Below are positions 48,001-60,452 of a stretch of 64,000 bases of DNA, one piece after another. Position 1 is the stretch's first letter. Each line of letters starts with the position of its first letter. Made by a program: the position numbers and the translations under genes. Location of the stretch: the NCBI RefSeq assembly GCF_963678635.1, contig NC_087066.1:32369301-32433300 (forward strand), read 5' to 3'. The stretch is from Symsagittifera roscoffensis (taxonomy: Eukaryota > Xenacoelomorpha > Acoela > Convolutidae). A model generated the notes under the pieces. It did not search any database. It saw only the letters and a list, made by a program, of their open reading frames with translations, and was not told the origin of the DNA.

Positions 48001-51000
48001 AGCCACCGTCTCTGCCTGTATCTTCTTTGTCTTTCTCGTGCTTGTGTTTGTCTTCTTTTCCGTCAATGTCAAGCCCTCCACCTAGGTTGACATCAAGACC
48101 ACCGTCTTTGTCTTTCTTTTTTGACTTTGACTTGTCATCGTCATCTTTATCTCCTCCGAAGCCAAATCCAAATTTGAAGCCACCATCTTTGTCTTTTCCT
48201 TCTCGGTGTTTCTTGTTCCTGTGTTTGTCTCCTTTTCCGTCAATGTCAAGCCCGCCGACTAGGTTGACGTCAAGATCACCGTCTTTGTCCTTCTTTTTCG
48301 ACTTTGACTTGTCATCGTCATCTTTGTCTCCTCCGAAGCCAAAGCCAAATTTGAAGCCACCGTCTTTGTCTTTATCTTCTTTGTCTTTCTCGTGCTTGTG
48401 TTTGTCTCCTTTTCCGTCAATGTCAAGCCCTCCGCCTAAGTTGACGTCAAGACCACCGTCTTTGTCTTTCTTTTTCGACTTTGACTTGTCATCGTCATCT
48501 TTGTCTCCTCCGAAGCCAAATCCAATTTTGAAGCCACCGTCTCTGTCTTTATCTTCTTTGTCTTTCTCGTGCTTGTGTTTGTCTCTTTTTCTGTCAATGT
48601 CAAGCCCTCCGCCTAAGTTGACGTCAAGATCACCGTCTTTGTCTTTCTTTTTCGACTTTGACTTGTCATCGTCATCTTTGTCTCCTCCGAAGCCAAAGCC
48701 AAACTTGAAGCCACCGTCTCTGTCTTTATCTTCTTTGTCTTTCTCGTGCTTGTGTTTGTCTTCTTTTCCCTCAATGTCAAGCCCTCCGCCTAGGTTGACA
48801 TCAAGACCACCGTCTTTGTCTTTCTTTTTCGACTTTGACTTGTCATCGTCATCTTTATCTCCTCCGAAGCCAAATCCAAATTTGAAGCCACCATCATTGT
48901 CTTTTCCTTCTCGGTGTTTCTTGTTCCTGTGTTTGTCTCCTTTTCCGTCAATGTCAAGCCCGCCGCCTAGGTTGACGTCAAGATAACCGTCTTTGTCCTT
49001 CTTTTTCGACTTTGACTTGTCATCGTCATCTTTGTCTCCTCCGAAGCCAAAGCCAAATTTGAAACCACCGTCTCTGTCTTCATCTTCTTTGTCTTTCTCG
49101 TGCTTGTGTTTGTCTCTTTTTCCGTCAATGTCAAGCCCTCCGCCTAAGTTGACGTCAAGACCACCGTCTTTGTCTTTCTTTTTCGACTTTGACTTGTCAT
49201 CGTCATCTTTGTCTCCTCCGAAGCCAAAGCCGAATTTGAAACCACCGTCTCTGTCTTTATCTTCTTTGTCTTTCTCGTGCTTGTGTTTGTCTCCTTTTCC
49301 GTCAATGTCAAGCCCTCCGCCTAAGTTGACGTCAAGACCACCGTCTTTGTCTTTCTTTTTCGACTTTGACTTGTCATCGTCATCTTTGTCTCCTCCGAAG
49401 CCAAATCCAAATTTGAAGCCACCATCTCTGTCTTTATCTTCTTTGTCTTTCTCGTGCTTGCGTTTGTCCCTTTTTCCGTCAATGTCAAGCCCTCCGCCTA
49501 AGTTGACGTCAAGACCACCGTCTTTTTCTTTCTTTTTCGACTTTGACTTGTCATCGTCATCTTTGTCTCCTCCGAAGCCAAAGCCGAATTTGAAACCACC
49601 GTCTCTGTCTTTATTTTCTTTGTCTTTCTCGTGCTTGTGTTTGTCTCCTTTTCCGTCAATGTCAAGCCCTCCGCCTAAGTTGACGTCAAGACCACCGTCT
49701 TTGTCTTTCTTTTTCGACTTTGGCTTGTCATCGTCATCTTTGTCTCCTCCGAAGCCAAATCCAAATTTGAAGCCACCATCTCTGTCTTTATTTTCTTTGT
49801 CTTTCTCGTGCTTGCGTTTGTCCCTTTTTCCGTCAATGTCAAGCCCTCCGCCTAAGTTGACGACAAGATCACCGTCTTTGTCTTTCTTTTTTGACCTTGA
49901 CTTGTCATTGTCATCTTTGTCTCCTCCGAAGCCAAATCCAAATTTGAAGCCACCGTCTCTGTCTTTATCTTCTTTGTCTTTCTCGTGCTTGTGTTTGTCT
50001 CCTTTTCCGTCAATGTCAAGCCCTCCGCCTAAGTTGACGTCAAGACCACCGTCTTTGTCTTTCTTTTTCGACTTTGACTTGTCATCGTCATCTTTGTCTC
50101 CTCCGAAGCCAAATCCAAATTTGAAGCCACCGTCACTGTCTTTATCTTCTTTGTCTTTCTCGTGCTTGCGTTTGTCCCTATTTCCGTCAATGTCAAGCCC
50201 TCCGCCTAAGTTGACGTCAAGATCACCGTCTTTGTCTTTCTTTTTTGACTTTGACTTGTCATTGTCATCTTTGTCTCCTCCGAAGCCAAATCCAAATTTG
50301 AAGCCACCATCTTTGTCTTTTCCTTCGTGGTGTTTCTTGTGCCTGTGTTTGTCTCCTTTTCCGTCAATGTCAAGCCCGCCGCCTAGGTTGACATCAAGAC
50401 CACTGTCTTTGTCTTTCTTTCCCGATTTTGACTTGTCATCGTCATCTTTGTCTCCTCCGAAGCCAAAGCCAAATTTGAAGCCACCGTCTCTGTCTTTATC
50501 TTCTTTGTCTTTCTCGTGCTTGTGTTTGTCTCCTTTTCCGTCAATGTCAAGCCCTCCGCCTAAGTTGACGTCAAGACCACCGTCTTTGTCTTTCTTTTTC
50601 GACTTTGACTTGTCATCGTCATCTTTGTCTCCTCCGAAGCCAAATCCAAATTTGAAGCCACCATCTTTGTCTTTTCCTTCTTGGTGTTTCTTGTGCCTGT
50701 GTTTGTCTCCTTTTCCGTCAATGTCAAGCCCGCCGCCTAGGTTGACGTCAAGACCACCGTCTTTGTCTTTCTTTTTCGACTTTGACTTGTCATCGTCATC
50801 TTTGTCTCCTCCGAAGCCAAATCCAAATTTGAAGCCACCGTCTCTGTCTTTATCTTCTTTGTCTTTCTCGTGCTTGTGTTTGTCTCTTTTTCCGTCAATG
50901 TCAAGCCCTCCGCCTAAGTTGACGTCAAGACCACCGTCTTTGTCTTTCTTTTTCGACTTTGACTTGTCATCGTCATCTTTGTCTCCTCCGAAGCCAAAGC

Positions 51001-54000
51001 CAAATTTGAAACCACCGTCTCTGTCTTTATCTTCTTTGTCTTTCTCGTGCTTGTGTTTGTCTCCTTTTCCGTCAATGTCAAGCCCTCCGCCTAAGTTGAC
51101 GTCAAGACCACTGTCTTTGTCTTTCTTTCCCGATTTTGACTTGTCATCGTCATCTTTGTCTCCTCCGAAGCCAAAGCCAAATTTGAAGCCACCATCTTTG
51201 TCTTTTCCTTCTTGGTGTTTCTTGTGCCTGTGTTTGTCTCCTTTTCCGTCAATGTCAAGCCCGCCGCCTAGGTTGACGTCAAGACCACCGTCTTTGTCTT
51301 TCTTTTTCGACTTTGACTTGTCATCGTCATCTTTGTCTCCTCCGAAGCCAAATCCAAATTTGAAGCCACCGTCTCTTTCTTTATCTTCTTTGTCTTTCTC
51401 GTGCTTGTGTTTGTCTCTTTTTCCGTCAATGTCAAGCCCTCCGCCTAAGTTGACGTCAAGACCACCGTCTTTGTCTTTCTTTTTCGACTTTGACTTGTCA
51501 TCGTCATCTTTGTCTCCTCCGAAGCCAAAGCCAAATTTGAAACCACCGTCTCTGTCTTTATCTTCTTTGTCTTTCTCGTGCTTGTGTTTGTCTCCTTTTC
51601 CGTCAATGTCAAGCCCTCCGCCTAAGTTGACGTCAAGACCACTGTCTTTGTCTTTCTTTCCCGATTTTGACTTGTCATCGTCATCTTTGTCTCCTCCGAA
51701 GCCAAAGCCAAATTTGAAGCCACCATCTTTGTCTTTTCCTTCTTGGTGTTTCTTGTGCCTGTGTTTGTCTCCTTTTCCGTCAATGTCAAGCCCGCCGCCT
51801 AGGTTGACGTCAAGACCACCGTCTTTGTCTTTCTTTTTCGACTTTGACTTGTCATCGTCATCTTTGTCTCCTCCGAAGCCAAATCCAAATTTGAAGCCAC
51901 CGTCTCTGTCTTTATCTTCTTTGTCTTTCTCGTGCTTGTGTTTGTCTCCTTTTCCGTCAATGTCAAGCCCTCCGCCTAAGTTGACGTCAAGACCACCGTC
52001 TTTGTCTTTCTTTTTCGACTTTGACTTGTCATCGTCATCTTTGTCTCCTCCGAAGCCAAATCCAAATTTGAAGCCACTATCTTTGTCTTTTCCTTCTTGG
52101 TGTTTCTTGTGCCTGTGTTTGTCTCCTTTTCCGTCAATGTCAAGCCCGCCGCCTAGGTTGACGTCAAGACCACCGTCTTTGTCTTTCTTTTTCGACTTTG
52201 ACTTGTCATCGTCATCTTTGTCTCCTCCGAAGCCAAATCCAAATTTGAAGCCACCGTCTCTGTCTTTATCTTCTTTGTCTTTCTCGTGCTTGTGTTTGTC
52301 TCTTTTTCCGTCAATGTCAAGCCCTCCGCCTAAGTTGACGTCAAGACCACCGTCTTTGTCTTTCTTTTTCGACTTTGACTTGTCATCGTCATCTTTGTCT
52401 CCTCCGAAGCCAAAGCCAAATTTGAAACCACCGTCTCTGTCTTTATCTTCTTTGTCTTTCTCGTGCTTGTGTTTGTCTCCTTTTCCGTCAAAGTCAAGCG
52501 CTCCGCCTAAGTTGACGTCAAGACCACTGTCTTTGTCTTTCTTTCCCGATTTTGACTTGTCATCGTCATCTTTGTCTCCTCCGAAGCCAAAGCCAAATTT
52601 GAAGCCACCATCTTTGTCTTTTCCTTCTTGGTGTTTCTTGTGCCTGTGTTTGTCTCCTTTTCCGTCAATGTCAAGCCCGCCGCCTAGGTTGACGTCAAGA
52701 CCACCGTCTTTGTCTTTCTTTTTCGACTGTGACTTGTCATCGTCATCTTTGTCTCCTCCGAAGCCAAATCCAAATTTGAAGCCACCGTCTCTGTCTTTAT
52801 CTTCTTTGTCTTTCTCGTGCTTGTGTTTGTCTCCTTTTCCGTCAATGTCAAGCCCTCCGCCTAAGTTGACGTCAAGACCACCGTCTTTGTCTTTCTTTTT
52901 CGACTTTGACTTGTCATCGTCATCTTTGTCTCCTCCGAAGCCAAATCCAAATTTGAAGCCACTATCTTTGTCTTTTCCTTCTTGGTGTTTCTTGTGCCTG
53001 TGTTTGTCTCCTTTTCCGTCAATGTCAAGCCCGCCGCCTAGGTTGACGTCAAGACCACCGTCTTTGTCTTTCTTTTTCGACTTTGACTTGTCATCGTCAT
53101 CTTTGTCTCCTCCGAAGCCAAATCCAAATTTGAAGCCACCGTCTCTGTCTTTATCTTCTTTGTCTTTCTCGTGCTTGTGTTTGTCTCTTTTTCCGTCAAT
53201 GTCAAGCCCTCCGCCTAAGTTGACGTCAAGACCACCGTCTTTGTCTTTCTTTTTCGACTTTGACTTGTCATCGTCATCTTTGTCTCCTCCGAAGCCAAAG
53301 CCAAATTTGAAACCACCGTCTCTGTCTTTATCTTCTTTGTCTTTCTCGTGCTTGTGTTTGTCTCCTTTTCCGTCAAAGTCAAGCGCTCCGCCTAAGTTGA
53401 CGTCAAGACCACTGTCTTTGTCTTTCTTTCCCGATTTTGACTTGTCATCGTCATCTTTGTCTCCTCCGAAGCCAAAGCCAAATTTGAAGCCACCATCTTT
53501 GTCTTTTCCTTCTTGGTGTTTCTTGTGCCTGTGTTTGTCTCCTTTTCCGTCAATGTCAAGCCCGCCGCCTAGGTTGACGTCAAGACCACCGTCTTTGTCT
53601 TTCTTTTTCGACTTTGACTTGTCATCGTCATCTTTGTCTCCTCCGAAGCCAAATCCAAATTTGAAGCCACCGTCTCTGTCTTTATCTTCGTTGTCTTTCT
53701 CGTGCTTGTGTTTGTCTCCTTTTCCGTCAATGTCAAGCCCTCCGCCTAAGTTGACGTCAAGACCACCGTCTTTGTCTTTCTTTTTCGACTTTGACTTGTC
53801 ATCGTCATCTTTGTCTCCTCCGAAGCCAAAGCCAAACTTGAAACCACCGTCTCTGTCTTTATCTTCTTTGTCTTTCTCGTGCTTGTGTTTGTCTCCTTTT
53901 CCGTCAATGTCAAGCCCTCCGCCTAAGTTGACGTCAAGACCACTGTCTTTGTCTTTCTTTCCCGATTTTGACTTGTCATCGTCATCTTTGTCTCCTCCGA

Positions 54001-57000
54001 AGCCAAAGCCAAATTTGAAGCCACTATCTTTGTCTTTTCCTTCTTGGTGTTTCTTGTGCCTGTGTTTGTCTCCTTTTCCGTCAATGTCAAGCCCGCCGCC
54101 TAGGTTGACGTCAAGACCACCGTCTTTGTCTTTCTTTTTCGACTTTGACTTGTCATCGTCATCTTTGTCTCCTCCGAAGCCAAATCCAAATTTGAAGCCA
54201 CCGTCTCTGTCTTTATCTTCTTTGTCTTTCTCGTGCTTGTGTTTGTCTCCTTTTCCGTCAATGTCAAGCCCTCCGCCTAAGTTGATGTCAAGACCACCGT
54301 CTTTGTCTTTCTTTTTCGACTTTGACTTGTCATCGTCATCTTTGTCTCCTCCGAAGCCAAATCCAAATTTGAAGCCACCATCTTTGTCTTTTCCTTCTTG
54401 GTGTTTCTTGTACCTGTGTTTGTCTCCTTTTCCGTCAATGTCAAGCCCGCTGCCTAGGTTGACGTCAAGACCACCGTCTTTGTTTTTCTTTTTCGACTTT
54501 GACTTGTCATCGTCATCTTTGTCTCCTCCGAAGCCAAATCCAAAATTGAAGCCACCGTCTTTGTCTTTATCTTCTTTGTCTTTCTCGTGCTTGTGTTTGT
54601 CCCTTTTTCCGTCAATGTCAAGCCCTCCGCCTAAGTTGACGTCAAGACCACCGTCTTTGTCTTTCTTTTTCGACTTTGACTTGTCATCGTCATCTTTGTC
54701 TCCTCCGAAGCCAAATCCAAATTTGAAGCCACCGTCTCTGTCTTTATCTTCTTTGTCTTTCTCGTGCTTGTGTTTGTCTTCTTTTCCGTCAATGTCAAGC
54801 CCTCCGCCTAAGTTGACGTCAAGATCACCGTCTTTGTCTTTCTTTTTTGACTTTGACTTGTCATTGTCATCTTTGTCTCCTCCGAAGCCAAATCCAAATT
54901 TGAAGCCACCATCTTTGTCTTTTCCTTCGTGGTGTTTCTTGTGCCTGTGTTTGTCTCCTTTTCCGTCAATGTCAAGCCCGCCGCCTAGGTTGACATCAAG
55001 ACCACTGTCTTTGTCTTTCTTTCCCGATTTTGACTTGTCATCGTCATCTTTGTCTCCTCCGAAGCCAAAGCCAAATTTGAAGCCACCGTCTCTGTCTTTA
55101 TCTTCTTTGTCTTTCTCGTGCTTGTGTTTGTCTCCTTTTCCGTCAATGTCAAGCCCTCCGCCTAAGTTGACGTCAAGACCACCGTCTTTGTCTTTCTTTT
55201 TCGACTTTGACTTGTCATCGTCATCTTTGTCTCCTCCGAAGCCAAATCCAAATTTGAAGCCACCATCTTTGTCTTTATCTTCTTGGTGTTTCTTGTGCCT
55301 GTGTTTGTCTCCTTTTCCGTCAATGTCAAGCCCGCCGCCTAGGTTGACGTCAAGACCACCGTCTTTGTCTTTCTTTTTCGACTTTGACTTGTCATCGTCA
55401 TCTTTGTCTCCTCCGAAGCCAAATCCAAATTTGAAGCCACCGTCTCTGTCTTTATCTTCTTTGTCTTTCTCGTGCTTGTGTTTGTCTCTTTTTCCGTCAA
55501 TGTCAAGCCCTCCGCCTAAGTTGACGTCAAGACCACCGTCTTTGTCTTTCTTTTTCGACTTTGACTTGTCATCGTCATCTTTGTCTCCTCCGAAGCCAAA
55601 GCCAAATTTGAAACCACCGTCTCTGTCTTTATCTTCTTTGTCTTTCTCGTGCTTGTGTTTGTCTCCTTTTCCGTCAATGTCAAGCCCTCCGCCTAAGTTG
55701 ACGTCAAGACCACCGTCTTTGTCTTTCTTTTTGGACTTTGACTTGTCATCGTCATATTTGTCTCCTCCGAAGCCAAATCCAAATTTGAAGCCACCGTCTC
55801 TGTCTTTATCTTCTTTGTCTTTCTCGTACTTGTGTTTGTCTCCTTTTCCGTCAATGTCAAGCCCTCCGCCTAAGTTGACGTCAAGTCCACCGTCTTTGTC
55901 TTTCTTTTTCGACTTTGACTTGTCATCGTTATCTTTGTCTCCTCCGAAGCCAAATCCAAATTTGAAGCCACCATCTTTGTCTTTTCCTTCTTGGTGTTTC
56001 TTGTGCCTGTGTTTGTCTCCTTTTCCGTCAATGTCAAGCGCACCGCCTAGGTTGACATCATGACCACCGTTTTTGTCTTTCTTTCCCGACTTTGACTTGT
56101 CAATGTCATCTTTGTCTCCTCCGAAGCCAAAGCCAAATTTGAAGCCACCGTCTCTGTCTGTATCTTCTTTGTCTTTCTCGTGCTTGTGTTTGTCTCCTTT
56201 TCCGTCAATGTCAAGCCCTCCGCCTAAGTTGACGTCAAGATCACCGTCTTTGTCTTTCTTTTTCGACTTTGACTTGTCATCGTCATCTTTGTCTCCTCCG
56301 AAGCCAAATCCAAACTTGAAGCCACCGTCTCTGTCTTTATCTTCTTTGTCTTTCTCGTGCTTACGTTTGTCCCTTTTTCCGTCAATGTCAAGCCCTCCGC
56401 CTAAGTTGACGTCAAGATCACCGTCTTTGTCTTTCTTTTTTGACTTTGACTTGTCATTGTCATCTTTGTCTCCTCCGAAGCCAAATCCAAATTTGAAGCC
56501 ACCATCTTTGTCTTTTCCTTCTTGGTGTTTCTTGTGCCTGTGTTTGTCTCCTTTTCCGTCAATGTCAAGCCCGCCGCCTAGGTTGACGTCAAGACCACCG
56601 TCTTTGTCTTTCTTTTTCGACTTTGACTTGTCATCGTCATCTTTGTCTCCTCCGAAGCCAAATCCAAATTTGAAGCCACCGTCTCTGTCTTTATCTTCTT
56701 TGTCTTTCTCGTGCTTGTGTTTGTCTCTTTTTCCGTCAATGTCAAGCCCTCCGCCTAAGTTGACGTCAAGACCACCGTCTTTGTCTTTCTTTTTCGACTT
56801 TGACTTGTCATCGTCATCTTTGTCTCCTCCGAAGCCAAAGCCAAATTTGAAACCACCGTCTCTGTCTTTATCTTCTTTGTCTTTCTCGTGCTTGTGTTTG
56901 TCTCCTTTTCCGTCAATGTCAAGCCCTCCGCCTAAGTTGACGTCAAGACCACCGTCTTTGTCTTTCTTTTTGGACTTTGACTTGTCATCGTCATATTTGT

Positions 57001-59688
57001 CTCCTCCGAAGCCAAATCCAAATTTGAAGCCACCGTCTCTGTCTTTATCTTCTTTGTCTTTCTCGTACTTGTGTTTGTCTCCTTTTCCGTCAATGTCAAG
57101 CCCTCCGCCTAAGTTGACGTCAAGTCCACCGTCTTTGTCTTTCTTTTTCGACTTTGACTTGTCATCGTTATCTTTGTCTCCTCCGAAGCCAAATCCAAAT
57201 TTGAAGCCACCATCTTTGTCTTTTCCTTCTTGGTGTTTCTTGTGCCTGTGTTTGTCTCCTTTTCCGTCAATGTCAAGCGCACCGCCTAGGTTGACATCAT
57301 GACCACCGTTTTTGTCTTTCTTTCCCGACTTTGACTTGTCAATGTCATCTTTGTCTCCTCCGAAGCCAAAGCCAAATTTGAAGCCACCGTCTCTGTCTGT
57401 ATCTTCTTTGTCTTTCTCGTGCTTGTGTTTGTCTCCTTTTCCGTCAATGTCAAGCCCTCCGCCTAAGTTGACGTCAAGATCACCGTCTTTGTCTTTCTTT
57501 TTCGACTTTGACTTGTCATCGTCATCTTTGTCTCCTCCGAAGCCAAATCCAAACTTGAAGCCACCGTCTCTGTCTTTATCTTCTTTGTCTTTCTCGTGCT
57601 TACGTTTGTCCCTTTTTCCGTCAATGTCAAGCCCTCCGCCTAAGTTGACGTCAAGATCACCGTCTTTGTCTTTCTTTTTTGACTTTGACTTGTCATTGTC
57701 ATCTTTGTCTCCTCCGAAGCCAAAGCCAAATTTGAAGCCACCGTCTCTGTCTGTATCTTCTTTGTCTTTCTCGTGCTTGTGTTTGTCTCCTTTTCCGTCA
57801 ATGTCAAGCCCGCCGCCTAGGTTGACATCAAGACCACTGTCTTTGTCTTTCTTTCCCGATTTTGACTCGTCATCGTCATCTTTGTCTCCTCCGAAGCCAA
57901 AGCCAAATTTGAAGCCACCGTCTCTGTCTTTATCTTCTTTGTCTTTCTCGTGCTTGTGTTTGTCTCTTTTTCCGTCAATGTCAAGCCCTCCGCCTAAGTT
58001 GACGTCAAAACCACCGTCTTTGTCTTTCTTTTTCGACTTTGACTTGTCATCGTCATCTTTGTCTCCTCCGAAGCCAAAGCCAAATTTGAAACCACCGTCT
58101 CTGTCTTTATCTTCTTTGTCTTTCTCGTGCTTGTGTTTGTCTCCTTTTCCGTCAATGTCAAGCCCTCCGCCTACGTTGACGTCAAAATCACCGTCTTTGT
58201 CTTGCTTTTTTGACTTTGACTTGTCATTGTCATCTTTGTCTCCTCCGAAGCCAAATCCAAATTTGAAGCCACCATCTTTGTCTTTTCCTTCGTGGTGTTT
58301 CTTGTGCCTGTGTTTGTCTCCTTTTCCTTCAATGTCAAGCCCGCCGCCTAGGTTGACATCAAGACCACTGTCTTTGTCTTTCTTTCCCGATTTTGACCTG
58401 TCATCGTCATCTTTGTCTCCTCCGAAGCCAAAGCCAAATTTGAAGCCACCGTCTCTGTCTTTATCTTCTTTGTCTTTCTCGTGCTTGTGTTTGTCTCTTT
58501 TTCCGTCAATGTCAAGCCCTCCGCCTAAGTTGACGTCAAGACCAACGTCTTTGTCTTTCTTTTTCGACTTTGACTTGTCATGGTCATCTTTGTCTCCTCC
58601 GAAGCCAAAGCCAAATTTGAAGCCACCGTCTCTGTCTTTATCTTCTTTGTCTTTCTCGTGCTTGTGTTTGTCTCCTTTTCCGTCAATGTCGAGCCCTCCG
58701 CCTAAGTTGACGTCAAGACCACAGTCTTTGTCTTTCTTTTTCGACTTTGCCTTGTCATCGTCATCTTTGTCTCCTCCGAAGCCAAATCCAAATTTGAAGC
58801 CACCGTCTTTGTCTTTTCCTTCTTGGTGTTTTTTGTGCCTGTGTTCTTCTTCTTTTCCGTCAATGTCAAGCCCGCCGCCTAGGTTGACATCAAGACCACC
58901 GTTTTTGTCTTTCTTTCCCGACTTTGACTTGTCATCGTCATCTTTGTCACCTCCGAAGCCAAAACCAAATTTGAAAATACCGTCTTTGTCTTTCTCGTGT
59001 TTTTGTTTGTGTTCTGTTCCGTCAAAGTCAAGGCCTCCACCTAAATTCATATCAAGACCACCGTCTTTGTCTTTATTTCTCCATTTTGACTTGTCATCGT
59101 CATCCTTGTCTCCTCCGAAGCCAAATCCAAATTTGGAGCCACCATCTTTGTCTTTTCCTTCTTGGTGTTTCTTGTGCCTGTGTTTGTCTCCTTTTTCGTC
59201 AATGCCAAGCCCTCCGACTAAGTTGACGTCAACGCCTGCGTGTTGGTCTTTTTTCTTCAACTCTGACTTGTGATCGTCATCCTTGTCTACTCCGAAACCA
59301 AATCCAAAACTGAAGCCACCGTCTCGGTCTTTTTCTTCGTTGTCTTTGTCATGTTTGTGTTTGTCTCCTTTTCTGTCGATGGCAATACCTCCGCCTAAGT
59401 CGACCTCAAAACCTGTGGTCTTTTTACGATCATTGGGTTCTTTTTTAACATTTGAGTGACCTGCTGGTTCCATCAAAAGGAAATCCCCGTCAATATCTGC
59501 ACCTTTTGAACCCTCGAGTGCTCTTGGAATTGGAAGCGTGCTGGATTTGAATCCGCCGCCGCCTTTTTTGTTGCCATGATGTCTGACCTTGACCTTGTCG
59601 ATGTTGGCTCTGAAATTTTTGAGGATTGAGTTTACATCTGCTGCCGATTTTCCTTTGAAGTTAAGACACAGTCCGTCTAGCTCGTATC
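41459..59688 (-). CDS. Giant AHNAK/periaxin-like repeat protein, terminal exon (right copy)
   Basis: One 18.2 kb exon encodes about 6,075 residues to a TGA (41461-41459). The ATG at 59758 that opens the frame is probably intronic: an acceptor (CTGTTCTATTGCAG) ends at 59689 and the exon starts at 59688 in phase 1, exactly as in the left copy. The first 40 residues (YELDGLCLNFKGKSAADVNSI...KVKVRHH) look like the end of a PDZ domain. After a short linker come about 98 copies of a 59-residue unit: GGFKFGFGFGGDKDDDDKS, KSKKKDKD, GGLDVNLGGGLDIDGKGDKH, then a K/H/E/D run. The last 200 residues are unique: K-rich stretches, then a run of about 17 serines and a hydrophobic end (FLSRLF). No signal peptide or membrane segment is seen. 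Upstream exons are not visible, probably beyond the right edge. Function is inferred only from AHNAK-like layout. Confidence 0.78.
42080..59420 (-). repeat. About 98 tandem 177 bp (59-residue) units
   Basis: The unit length follows from conserved blocks recurring at 177-base steps. Units near both ends are diverged, while the middle (about 47.5-58 kb) is nearly uniform. Two linker types alternate: KHKHEKDKEDKDRD and KHRHKKHQEGKDKD. Higher-order duplications are visible: 885 bases (five units; marker AAAGTCAAGCGCTCCG near 52490 and 53375) and 1,239 bases (seven units; marker at 56041 and 57280). Confidence 0.93.
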
Positions 59689-60121
59689 CTGCAATAGAAC
59701 AGTAGCTCTCTTCATCTATCGTTCGATGAGCCTCCGAATAGTTGATTAGAGCCCCCAAAATAGCTGATGATTTTCAACCTGCCGCTTGTTTTCGAAAGTC
59801 GCGAGTTTATTTATTCAATCATTCTTAGACGAAATGTTTGAAATTCAAACAATCAAAAGTCAAACCTGGTTAAGGATGGAACAGTTTTTAAAGTTTACTA
59901 AAGAAAAATATTAGTGAAGACTATTCGAATATAAATACTATGATTCTAAGAAAAAGGTTACAAAGAAGTTAGTCAATTAGAACGCCCCTACTTTATAACA
60001 CAGCAGCAAGATAATGAAAAAACGACATTATATTTGAAAGTCTATTTTATCAACAAAAACCAATTTACCAATTTAGAGATCAATTCAAAACAAAGCCATT
60101 TTCTGTTGCCATAGTCAAAAT
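59689..60121 (-). other. Intron or 5' flank of the right giant gene
   Basis: AT-rich. No donor-bearing upstream exon with the required phase was recognised here or further right, so the N-terminal exons are probably outside the window. Confidence 0.5.
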
Positions 60122-60452
60122 CAGGGTCGGAGTTAGGGGGAGGGGGGTTTGCTGCCGACCCAAAGGGACCCCCTTTGAACTATCTATTTTGAGATATCCC
60201 TTTTAGGCTGACGGACCCCAAAATTTTTCTGAAGGCGCCCATATTTTAACAAAGGACGCGCGCCGAAAAACCGCATTTTTTGATGAAAAATTTCCAGAAA
60301 AAGCCTTAAAACGCCTTTTTGGCCTGTTTTTTTTCAAGGACTTTTTACTGTTTTGGGAGAGCTCGGAAAAGCAATTTGGTCGACCTAAACGACAAAATTT
60401 AGATTTTGTTTTTTAAAATCCCCCTTTTGAGAAAATCCTAGATCTGCGCCTG
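60122..60452. mobile_element. hAT-type MITE, 331 bp, with 8 bp target duplication
   Basis: The ends CAGGGTCGGAGTTAGG (60122-60137) and CCTAGATCTGCGCCTG (60437-60452) are imperfect inverted repeats of the widespread CAGGGGCGGATCTAGG type. They are flanked by GTCAAAAT on the left and GTGAAAAT on the right, 7 of 8 identical, as expected for hAT insertion. There is no coding capacity. Confidence 0.78.

Noticed and set aside
48993-56063. Plus-strand open frame of 2,356 codons (S/P/K/L-rich), with similar long plus-strand frames across 33990-59273
   Set aside because: They are the antisense reading of the minus-strand repeat arrays. Their period equals the repeat, they start and stop arbitrarily within units, and the minus frame alone has splice signals, a PDZ-like start and unique ends.
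59689-59758. ATG at 59758 as start of the right giant protein
   Set aside because: The acceptor CTGTTCTATTGCAG follows; the preceding residues have no counterpart in the left copy.
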